Shown in pieces: positions 18,776-26,016 of a stretch of DNA of 64,000 nt. Position numbers and translations under genes: made by a program. Below the pieces are notes generated by a model. The model was not told the DNA's origin and did no database searches. It was given only the letters and a program-made list of their open reading frames with translations. Each line of letters begins with the position of its first letter. Positions within the stretch are counted from its first letter, which is position 1. Source of the stretch: Rhizorhabdus dicambivorans (GTDB lineage Bacteria; Pseudomonadota; Alphaproteobacteria; Sphingomonadales; Sphingomonadaceae); the NCBI RefSeq assembly GCF_002355275.1, contig NZ_CP023449.1:2086001-2150000 (forward strand), written 5' to 3'.

Positions 18776-19912
18776 TCAGAGCGTCCGGGCGACAAGATCG
18801 CGCATGACCTCGTTGGAGCCGCCGGCGATGCGCATGTAGCGCGTGTCGGCATAGGCGCGGCAGATCGGCGTTTCCCACATATAACCGGCGCCGCCATGGA
18901 ATTGCAGGCATTGATCCAATAAGCGGCTCTGGAGCTCGGTGGTCTGCAGCTTGGCGGCGGCCGCCACATCGGCCGTCAGGCGCCCTTGCAGAACAAGCTC
19001 GAGGCAGCGGTCAACAAAAGCGCGAGCCATCAAGGTCTGGCCCTTCAAGTCGGCGAGGATAAACCGCACATATTGCTTGTCCAGCAGAACGCCCCCGAAC
19101 ATCTTCCGGTCGCGTGCATAGTCGGCCGTCCATTCGAGCGCGGCTTCGCACATGGCGACGGCACGGACAGCGATCAGCATTCGTTCCCAGGCCAACTCCT
19201 TCATCAGGATATAGAAGCCGCGGCCAACTTCTCCGAGTACGGCCGATTCGGGCAATCTCACATCGTCGAAAAACAGCTCGGAAGTGTCCTGGGCGTGGAA
19301 ACCCATCTTGCGCAGGTTACGGCCGCGGGCGACACCGGCTGTGGTGGCGTCTACGAGGAAGAGGGTGACGCCGCGCGCGCCGAGGGTCGGATCGGTCTTT
19401 GCGGCCACGACGATGACATCGGCCAGCTGACCGTTCGAAATGAACGTTTTCTGGCCGTTCAGCACATATCCGCCCTCGACGGGCCGGGCTACCGTCTGCA
19501 TCGCCTGCAGATCCGATCCGCCGCCGGGCTCGGTCATGGCAATCGCCGCGATAGCCTCTCCGCGCGCCATGCGCGGCAGCCAGGCCAGCTTCTGAGCTTC
19601 GGTTCCGTGACCTTCGATATAGGGGGCGACGATACCGGAATGGATATGAAAGGCCGGGCCACTCAGGTTCAACCGCGCGAGTTCCTCGAACAGGACGACG
19701 GAATAAAGCCGGTCCGCGCCCAATCCTCCATACGCCTCAGAGACGGACATGCAGTGCAGGCCCTGTTCGCCGGCCTTCAGCCAAGCCTCGCGGTCGACGA
19801 CGCCCTGCTCTTCCCACCGGTCATGTTGCGGCACGAAATTGTCTGTCAGGAAGCGTCGGACCGACTGCCGGAAAATCTCGTGTTCCTCCCCGAACAGGTC
19901 GCGCGGCAACAT
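18776..19912 (-). CDS. Acyl-CoA dehydrogenase
   Basis: FAD enzyme that introduces a double bond into an acyl-CoA, 378 residues. ATG 19912 is chosen because AGAGG sits five bases upstream; a GTG at 19918 would overlap the ribosome site. FAD/substrate motifs: IAAIAMTEPGGGSDLQAM, GYVLNGQKTFISNGQLAD, and the C-terminal FHGGAGYMWETPICRAYAD with YMRIAGGSNEVMRDLVAR. The position that is Glu in MCAD-type enzymes is Gly, so the catalytic base probably sits in helix G as in isovaleryl-CoA and long-chain types. First gene of a minus-strand operon divergent from the SDR at 20106. Confidence 0.93.
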   Translation of the reverse strand: MLPRDLFGEEHEIFRQSVRRFLTDNFVPQHDRWEEQGVVDREAWLKAGEQGLHCMSVSEAYGGLGADRLYSVVLFEELARLNLSGPAFHIHSGIVAPYIEGHGTEAQKLAWLPRMARGEAIAAIAMTEPGGGSDLQAMQTVARPVEGGYVLNGQKTFISNGQLADVIVVAAKTDPTLGARGVTLFLVDATTAGVARGRNLRKMGFHAQDTSELFFDDVRLPESAVLGEVGRGFYILMKELAWERMLIAVRAVAMCEAALEWTADYARDRKMFGGVLLDKQYVRFILADLKGQTLMARAFVDRCLELVLQGRLTADVAAAAKLQTTELQSRLLDQCLQFHGGAGYMWETPICRAYADTRYMRIAGGSNEVMRDLVARTL

Positions 19913-19992
19913 TATCACCTCTCCTCACTCCAAATGGGTGTGCGCTGCGGTTGCGACATCTGCATCCTTCCCAGCGGCATTTCAAAGGAGCT

Positions 19993-20050
19993 TGACACAA
20001 AACGTGCCTACGCCCAAACACTATTCACATAGATGCGCATTTTGTGATCA
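19993..20050. promoter_or_regulatory. Inverted repeat in the divergent promoter gap
   Basis: TGACACAAAACG (19993-20004) and CGCATTTTGTGATCA (20036-20050) form a spaced imperfect inverted repeat (CACAAAA/TTTTGTG) in the 193-base gap between the two divergent operons. TTGACA at 19992-19997 could be a -35 box. The binding protein is unknown; the IclR protein encoded at 23886 is a candidate by proximity only. Confidence 0.35.
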
Positions 20051-20105
20051 TTATGGGAATGGCAATCGCGCCGCCCGACGCGCGTCGCAATCAGGGGAGG
20101 ATGCA

Positions 20106-21017
20106 TTGGGTCTGCTCGAAGGTAAGGTCGTCGCAATTGCCGGCGCCGGTCGCGGAATCGGACGCGCGGTGGCCGTGATGGCGGCCGCGGAAGGGGCGCG
20201 GGTCGTCGTAAACGATTATGGCAGCGCCGCCGATGGCGCAGGCGCCGATGAGGGGCCTGCCCATGAGGTTGTAGCCGAAATCCGGGCCGCAGGCGGCGAG
20301 GCGGTCGCCAACATCGCCAGTATCGCCGAACCCGCGGGCGCGACTTCGGTTGTCGAAGACGCCGTGCGTAATTTCGGTCGTATCGATGCGGTGGTGAACA
20401 GCGCGGGCTTCCTGCGGGATGCGATCTTCCACCGGATGAGCCACGACGCGTGGACCGACGTCATCAACGTCCACCTGAATGGCGCCTTCTACATCTCAAA
20501 GGCGGCCGCGCTGCATTTCAAGGAGCAGGGCTCGGGCGCATTCGTGCATTTCACCTCCACCTCGGGTCTTATCGGCAATTTCGGCCAGTCCAACTATTCG
20601 GCCGCGAAGCTCGGTGTCGTGGGTCTTTCAACGTCGCTGGCGCTCGACATGCAGCGTTTCGGCGTTCGCTCGAACAGCATCGCCCCCTTCGCGTGGAGCC
20701 GGCTGATCGCGACGATTCCGACCGACACCGAGGCCCAGCGCGTCCGGGTCGAGCGCATGAAGCAGATGACGCCTGAGAAGATCGCCCCACTGGCTGTCTA
20801 TCTCTGTTCGGATTCGGCGAAGGATGTGACGGGCCAGGTGTTCGGCGTACGTAAGAACGAGGTGTTCCTGTTCAGCCGGCCGGAGATTCGTCGCTCCGCG
20901 CATCGTAGCGACGGCTGGACGCCGCAGACCGTGGCCGACGAACTGATTCCCATGCTGCAGTCCAGCTTCCACCCGCTGCGCCGCTCTCCAGAGGTCTTCT
21001 GTTGGGATCCGATGTGA
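20106..21017 (+). CDS. SDR, 3-hydroxyacyl-CoA dehydrogenase type (MFE-2-like)
   Basis: A 303-residue SDR resembling the dehydrogenase domain of peroxisomal multifunctional enzyme 2 and its bacterial homologues, which oxidise 3-hydroxyacyl-CoAs. Start: TTG 20106 with GGGGAGG at 20094-20100. Motifs: AGAGRGIGRAVAV, then the MFE-2-type insertion VVVNDYGSAADGAG, VNSAGFLRDAIFHRMS, Ser in HFTSTSG and NYSAAK for the catalytic Tyr-x3-Lys. The long C-terminal extension after FGVRKNEVFLFSRPE also fits MFE-2-like proteins. It heads a plus-strand operon with the synthase-like and thiolase genes and likely feeds the thiolase. Confidence 0.88.
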   Translation: MGLLEGKVVAIAGAGRGIGRAVAVMAAAEGARVVVNDYGSAADGAGADEGPAHEVVAEIRAAGGEAVANIASIAEPAGATSVVEDAVRNFGRIDAVVNSAGFLRDAIFHRMSHDAWTDVINVHLNGAFYISKAAALHFKEQGSGAFVHFTSTSGLIGNFGQSNYSAAKLGVVGLSTSLALDMQRFGVRSNSIAPFAWSRLIATIPTDTEAQRVRVERMKQMTPEKIAPLAVYLCSDSAKDVTGQVFGVRKNEVFLFSRPEIRRSAHRSDGWTPQTVADELIPMLQSSFHPLRRSPEVFCWDPM

Positions 21018-21066
21018 TGGTGCGGCGCTCCGCTTTCATGTCCACCTCGCTGGAGTTTGTGGCCTA

Positions 21067-22545
21067 ATGCCCGGAATATTGGCCTTCGGCGCCTATGTGC
21101 CGCGATTGCGCCTGCAGCGAAGCGCGGTGGTGGGCGCACATAGCTGGTTCAACCCCGGACTGAAGGGGCTCGGGGCGGGCGAACGTTCGATGTGCGCTTG
21201 GGACGAGGATACGATCACCATGGGGGTGGAAGCATCCCGTGATTGCCTGAACGGCATAGACAGGACATGCGTGGCCAAGGTCGTGCTGGCGTCTACCTCG
21301 CATCCGTTCTCGGATCGGCAGAACAGCGTCGTCCTCAAGGAGGCGCTGAACCTGCCCGATACGGTGGGTGCGATCGATGTGAGCGGCAGCCAGCGTGCGG
21401 CCACGTCCGCTTTGCTGGATGGTCTTCACGCGGTGGCCGGCGGCGCCGGGGAGACGCTGTGCGTTGCGTCCGAGAAGCGGCGGGCACGGCCTGGAAGCGA
21501 GCTTGAACTGATCGCCGGGGACGGTGCCGCGGCGCTGCTGCTGGGGCCGGGGGACGGGGTGGCCGCTTTTGTTGGGGCGGCTTCCACGGCGGTCGATTTT
21601 GTCGACCATTTCCGCGCGGCCGGTGCTGACGCCGATTACGACTGGGAATCGCGCTGGATCCGCGACGAGGGTTATGCCCGCATCATTCCAAAGACGGTAG
21701 CTGAGGCGCTTGCACGGGCCGGGCTGGAAGCGAGCGATGTCGATCATTTCGTCATGGGCGCGCCGATGAAAGGTGTGAATGCGGTGGTTGCCAAATCCTG
21801 CGGAATGCGCAGCGAAGCGGTTTGCGATCCGCTTGCGTCGGTGATGGGTGAGGCCGGGACGGCGCAGCCGTTGATCCTGCTGGCACGAGCGCTGGAAACG
21901 GCAGCGGCCGGCGAAATCATTCTGGTGGTGGGATTCGGGCAAGGCTGCGATGCGCTGCTGTTCCGCGCGACCGGCAAGGCGGACCAGCCGCCAGCGATGG
22001 GCGTGTCTGGCTGGATAGCGCGCCGGGCCATGGAAACGAATTATTTCAAATATCTGACGTTTAACGGCCATCTTCTGCTGGAACGCGGCATGAGAGCTGA
22101 GTTTGACCAGAAGACGGCGCTGACCGCGCTTTACCGGAACCGCAAGGCGGTGCTGGCTCTGGTCGGCGGCCGCTGCACCGAGACGGGCACCGTGCAATTT
22201 CCCAAATCGGCGGTCAGCGTGGCACAGGATGTCCGCGCAGTGCTGACTCAGGAGGATTATCCGCTAGCGGAGCGTCGGGCCCGCGTCCTCACCTATACGG
22301 CCGATCGCCTGACCTTCACGCCCGATCCCCCCGCCTATTATGGCGCAGTGACCTTCGACGGGGGAGGGCGCATCACCATGGATTTCGCAGACGTGGACGA
22401 AGCGGGGGTCGAGGTTGGGATGCCGATGCGGATGATGTTCCGCGTCAAGGCGGTCGACCAGACCCGCCAATTCACCAAATATTTCTGGAAAGCCGTGCCG
22501 GATTATCTGCCGGCGGACGCCGACCTGGGCCGGGGAGAAAACTGA
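21067..22545 (+). CDS. HMG-CoA-synthase-like protein fused to a DUF35 OB-fold
   Basis: 492 residues in two parts. Residues 1-350 have the ketosynthase-III/HMG-CoA synthase fold (ILAFGAYVPRLRL, then AIDVSGSQRAATSAL, GDGAAALLLG). Residues about 375-485 are a DUF35 OB-fold ending RMMFRVKAVDQTRQFTKYFW. In KAS III enzymes the equivalent segment is DVAAACAGFTYAL with the nucleophile Cys; here that position is Gln109. The His and Asn positions also appear replaced (FVMGAPMKG, VMGEAGTAQ). It is therefore unlikely to condense acyl groups itself. In archaea, HMG-CoA synthase, DUF35 and thiolase form one complex; this gene overlaps the thiolase start by one base, which suggests a similar assembly. Confidence 0.8.
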   Translation: MPGILAFGAYVPRLRLQRSAVVGAHSWFNPGLKGLGAGERSMCAWDEDTITMGVEASRDCLNGIDRTCVAKVVLASTSHPFSDRQNSVVLKEALNLPDTVGAIDVSGSQRAATSALLDGLHAVAGGAGETLCVASEKRRARPGSELELIAGDGAAALLLGPGDGVAAFVGAASTAVDFVDHFRAAGADADYDWESRWIRDEGYARIIPKTVAEALARAGLEASDVDHFVMGAPMKGVNAVVAKSCGMRSEAVCDPLASVMGEAGTAQPLILLARALETAAAGEIILVVGFGQGCDALLFRATGKADQPPAMGVSGWIARRAMETNYFKYLTFNGHLLLERGMRAEFDQKTALTALYRNRKAVLALVGGRCTETGTVQFPKSAVSVAQDVRAVLTQEDYPLAERRARVLTYTADRLTFTPDPPAYYGAVTFDGGGRITMDFADVDEAGVEVGMPMRMMFRVKAVDQTRQFTKYFWKAVPDYLPADADLGRGEN

Positions 22546-23750
22546 TGGCCAGCGGAATTCGCGACAAGGTCGCCATATTGGGCATGGGCTGCGCCCGCTT
22601 CGGCGAGCGATGGGACGTCGATTCCGACGGGCTGATGGTGGAAGCCTTCGAAGAGGCTCTGCTGGACGCAGGCATCGAAACGAAGCAGATCGAAGCGGCC
22701 TGGTTCGGGGTCGGCTTCGACCTCATCAATGTCGGGCCTAGCGGCATTCCGCTGGGCATCGCGCTCCGGCTGCCGAATATCGCCGTAACCAAGGTCGAGA
22801 ATTATTGCGCGTCGGGCACCGAATCCTTCCGGGGGGCCGTCTATGCCGTGGCCAGCGGGGCCTGCGACATCGCGCTGGCGATGGGAGCCGAAAAGCTGAA
22901 GGACACGGGCTATGGCGGCCTGCCGGTCCGTACCCGTGGGACCATGTGGGACATGACCGGCATCGTCGGCTCCGCCCCGGGCAACTTCGCCCAGCTCGCC
23001 TCCGCCTATCGCGCCAAGCATGGCATGGCGGCAGAGGATCTGAAGCGTGCCATCGCCCATGTCTCGGTCAAGAGCCATGCCAACGGAGCGAAGAATCCCA
23101 AGGCCCATCTGCGCAAGCCGATCACCGAGGAGCAGGCGATCAACGCACCGATGATCGCCGAGCCGCTGGGCCTGTTCGACTGCTGCGGCGTGTCGGACGG
23201 TGCCGCTTGCGCCATCGTCACCACGCCGGAGATCGCCCGTAGCCTGGGCAAGAAGGATCTGGTGACCGTGAAGGCTTTGCAACTCGCCGTGTCCAACGGC
23301 TGGGAACTTCAGGGCGCAGGATGGGACGGCAGCTATTTCCACACCACCCGTATCGCCGCGAAGAAGGCCTATGCTGAAGCCGGCATCAGCGATCCGCGGC
23401 AGCAGATTTCGCTCACCGAGGTGCATGACTGCTTCTCGATCACCGAATTGGTGACGATGGAGGATCTCGGGCTGAGCGAGGAGGGTGGAGCTGTTCGTGA
23501 CGTGCTGGACGGTATGTTCGACGCCGACGGCAAGGTGCCTTGTCAGATCGACGGCGGGCTCAAATGTTTCGGGCACCCGATCGGCGCTTCGGGTCTGCGG
23601 ATGATCTACGAGCATTATCTGCAGCTGCAAGGCCGGGCGGGCGAGCGGCAGCGCGCGCAGCCTCCGGTATTCGGTCTTTCACACAATCTGGGCGGTATGC
23701 CCAACCAGAATGTGGCGGCCGTCGCGATCGTCGGTCTCGAAGGGGCCTGA
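22545..23750 (+). CDS. Thiolase (acetyl-CoA acetyltransferase family, DUF35-associated type)
   Basis: 401-residue thiolase that should cleave a 3-ketoacyl-CoA or act as an aldolase. The nucleophile Cys is in KVENYCASGTES; HDCFSITE and GGLKCFGHPIGASG carry the catalytic His residues. The second catalytic Cys of classical thiolases is missing from the C-terminal HNLGGMPNQNVAAVAIVG block, as in thiolases that work with DUF35 partners (for example archaeal ACAT and steroid side-chain enzymes). Its ATG shares a base with the TGA of the fusion gene, so the two are translationally coupled and probably form a complex. Confidence 0.92.
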   Translation: MASGIRDKVAILGMGCARFGERWDVDSDGLMVEAFEEALLDAGIETKQIEAAWFGVGFDLINVGPSGIPLGIALRLPNIAVTKVENYCASGTESFRGAVYAVASGACDIALAMGAEKLKDTGYGGLPVRTRGTMWDMTGIVGSAPGNFAQLASAYRAKHGMAAEDLKRAIAHVSVKSHANGAKNPKAHLRKPITEEQAINAPMIAEPLGLFDCCGVSDGAACAIVTTPEIARSLGKKDLVTVKALQLAVSNGWELQGAGWDGSYFHTTRIAAKKAYAEAGISDPRQQISLTEVHDCFSITELVTMEDLGLSEEGGAVRDVLDGMFDADGKVPCQIDGGLKCFGHPIGASGLRMIYEHYLQLQGRAGERQRAQPPVFGLSHNLGGMPNQNVAAVAIVGLEGA

Positions 23751-23834
23751 GCCCACCATGCCGCCGCGCCCGGCGCGGCACCGGGGCAGCCAGCGGGAAG
23801 GTGGCCGTCCCTCAATGAAGGGCGTTGGCCGCCG

Positions 23835-23852
23835 TGCCGCCGAGGGGCGGCA
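23835..23852. terminator. Hairpin in convergent gap
   Basis: TGCCGCC (23835-23841) pairs perfectly with GGCGGCA (23846-23852) around a four-base loop, between the thiolase (ends 23750) and the IclR gene (ends 23886). There is no real T run, so termination strength is uncertain. Confidence 0.4.
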
Positions 23853-23885
23853 TTACCGGGTATATGCGGTGGTGCGGAGCGGCTG

Positions 23886-24677
23886 TCAGGGTGAAGCGAG
23901 GAACATGCGCTCGGACAGCCAACTCCCCACCTCCTGCAGGCTTTTCGCGATTAATTGCTGGCGTGCGCTGTCGTGCTGCCCGTTGAACATCGTCGCTGCC
24001 AGGCACAGTTCCGGCAAACCCTGCTTGTTGAGGACGGGGGCGGCGACCGTCGTGACCCCATGAAGGAAATCGCCCTCGTCGATCGCCCATCCCCGCTCCC
24101 GGGTTTTTTCGAGGTCGTGCATGTAGGTTTCGAGATCGGGGGTGTTGGCCCAACGGACCGATGCCATTCGCGCGACGATCGATTGAGCATCGCTTTTCGA
24201 GAATGCCAGGGCACACCGGCCAGCGGCACCCGCCGCGATCGGAAGGCGATGCCCCGTGGTGATGTGGATTCGGGTAGTGGCGACGCTTTCTGCCACCCCG
24301 ACGGCAATTAGCTGCTCCGACAAGCGCAAGCGCCACAGGCAAACCGTTACATCGTGAGCGGCCGCGACTTCCTCGAGTTTCGTCCTAGCCAGTGCGAAGG
24401 AGCCGGCCGGATCGATCGCGCTGCGTCCGAGCGCTATGGCTCCTGGGCCAAGGCTGTAATGTTTGGTGGCGGGGTTGAAATCCAGGAATTGCTCGTCCGC
24501 AAGTGTTTTCAACAGAAGGAAACAGGAACTGGGGCTGATATCAAGTGCCCGCGCAAGCGCGTTTACACCCATGGCCGAACCTGTTTTTTCAAGATGTCGT
24601 AGAATGGAGATCGCGGCCTTTACCGAGCCGACACGCCGCTGTGCCGCTTTTTCCCGCTCTTCGATGTCTGCGCCCAT
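23886..24677 (-). CDS. IclR-family transcriptional regulator
   Basis: 263-residue regulator. Residues about 15-75 form the winged helix-turn-helix (SVKAAISILRHLEKTG, ALDISPSSCFLLLKTL), and residues about 95-255 the effector-binding GAF-like domain (ITTGHRLPIAAGAAGRCALA, ERGWAIDEGDFLHGVTTVAA). IclR proteins sense small organic acids and commonly control aromatic or CoA-linked catabolism. It lies at the end of the thiolase operon, convergent to it, and is the nearest regulator for the 15-24 kb operons. That assignment is positional inference. Confidence 0.92.
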   Translation of the reverse strand: MGADIEEREKAAQRRVGSVKAAISILRHLEKTGSAMGVNALARALDISPSSCFLLLKTLADEQFLDFNPATKHYSLGPGAIALGRSAIDPAGSFALARTKLEEVAAAHDVTVCLWRLRLSEQLIAVGVAESVATTRIHITTGHRLPIAAGAAGRCALAFSKSDAQSIVARMASVRWANTPDLETYMHDLEKTRERGWAIDEGDFLHGVTTVAAPVLNKQGLPELCLAATMFNGQHDSARQQLIAKSLQEVGSWLSERMFLASP

Positions 24678-24802
24678 TGCCTGCCCTAATTGTCTTTCGT
24701 CGACCTTGCCGCTTATCGGGGGCTCGTGGCCCCGCCATGATGCGGCGTGTCGCGCTCCCGGTATGGAGCAGGGCGCAGCTTATGTGAATATGTGGATGAG
24801 TT

Positions 24803-24816
24803 GAGAAGCACTTCTC
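24803..24816. promoter_or_regulatory. Palindrome upstream of the IclR gene
   Basis: GAGAAG-CA-CTTCTC is a perfect 14-base palindrome 126 bases before the IclR start and 75 bases past the end of the alcohol dehydrogenase gene. It could be an operator or a short hairpin. Confidence 0.25.
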
Positions 24817-24890
24817 CGCAGCCGGCATGGCGATGGCCGGCCGCGGCCGGGGCGATCCTGAACGTGGCTTCGTGGAAATGGCTCGAAAAT

Positions 24891-25979
24891 CTAGGAATCA
24901 AACATGATCACCGAACGGGCCACCCCGCCTGTCTTCATTTCCGCGAAGGCTTCGTTGATGCCTTCCAGTTTGATCCGCCGGGAAATCAGATCGTCCAGAT
25001 TCAACTTCCCATTCATATAGAAGTCCACCAGCCGAGGCATATCGACCGGAAAGCGGTTCGAACCCATGATGGAGCCCTGGATGCGCTTCTCACCCAAGAA
25101 GTCGACGCCGTGAAGCTCGATCTTGGTCCCGACCGGAATCATGCCAAGAACATTGGCGGTGCCGCCGCGAGCCAGCATCTGGAAAGCCTGCTCGGTCGTG
25201 GTCTTCAGGCCGATCGCCTCGAAGCTGTGATGAACGCCGCCGCGTGTCAGTTCGAGAACCCTCGCAACGGTGTCGCCCTCGCCGGCGTTGATGATGTCGG
25301 TCGCGCCGAACCGCCGGGCCAGCTCCAGCTTCGAATCGAGCATGTCGATGGCAATGATGCGTCCTGCGCCGGCGATCGCCGCACCGTTGACGACGGCGAG
25401 TCCCACGCCGCCACAACCGATCACCGCGACGGTTTCCCCGGGTCTCACCTTCGCGGTATGGAACACCGCGCCGACGCCCGTTATCACCGCGCATCCTATC
25501 AGCGAGGCGCGATCGAGCGGCATGTCCCTGTCGATCGCCACGCAGGCATGTTCATGGACCAGCATTTGTTCGGCGAAGGAGGAGAGATGCACGAACTGAT
25601 TCATTCGTTCGCCCTCTTTCGCTAGCCTCGGTTCGGCGCCCTTGGGGCGCTTGGTCTCGGGATTGATGCACAGCGACATGTGGCCCGTCAGGCAATGCTC
25701 GCAATGCCCGCAAAAGGCCGAGGGGCAGGTGATGACATGATCACCTGGCTTGACCGTGCGGACCTCCGATCCGACCTGCTCGATGATGCCAGCGCTTTCG
25801 TGGCCCAGGATCACCGGCAGAGGGTGGCGATAGGCGCCTTCGATGTAATGCAGGTCGGTGTGGCATACCCCCGCCGCGACGGTGCGGATCAGAACCTCGC
25901 GCGGGCCGGGCTTGCCGATCGTCACTTGTTCGATCTGCAACGGCTGGCGGACCTCTCGCAGGACGGCGGCCTTCATCAA
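24891..25979 (-). CDS. Zinc-dependent alcohol dehydrogenase (MDR)
   Basis: 362-residue medium-chain dehydrogenase. Catalytic zinc ligands: Cys in GVCHTDLHY and His in GHESAGIIEQVG. The structural zinc site is complete (CPSAFCGHCEHCLTGHMSLC, four Cys). The Rossmann segment GCGGVGLAVVNGAAIAGAG is followed by AIDMLDSK, whose Asp favours NAD. Overall it resembles class III-type and aryl-alcohol dehydrogenases. Its start lies 37 bases from the CoA-transferase gene, which is upstream on the same strand, so they probably form an operon. Substrate unknown; an alcohol released by ester cleavage is one possibility. Confidence 0.93.
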   Translation of the reverse strand: MMKAAVLREVRQPLQIEQVTIGKPGPREVLIRTVAAGVCHTDLHYIEGAYRHPLPVILGHESAGIIEQVGSEVRTVKPGDHVITCPSAFCGHCEHCLTGHMSLCINPETKRPKGAEPRLAKEGERMNQFVHLSSFAEQMLVHEHACVAIDRDMPLDRASLIGCAVITGVGAVFHTAKVRPGETVAVIGCGGVGLAVVNGAAIAGAGRIIAIDMLDSKLELARRFGATDIINAGEGDTVARVLELTRGGVHHSFEAIGLKTTTEQAFQMLARGGTANVLGMIPVGTKIELHGVDFLGEKRIQGSIMGSNRFPVDMPRLVDFYMNGKLNLDDLISRRIKLEGINEAFAEMKTGGVARSVIMFDS

Positions 25980-26016
25980 TCAGTCTCCTCACATTCAGCT
26001 TGGGGGAGGGGCTCCG

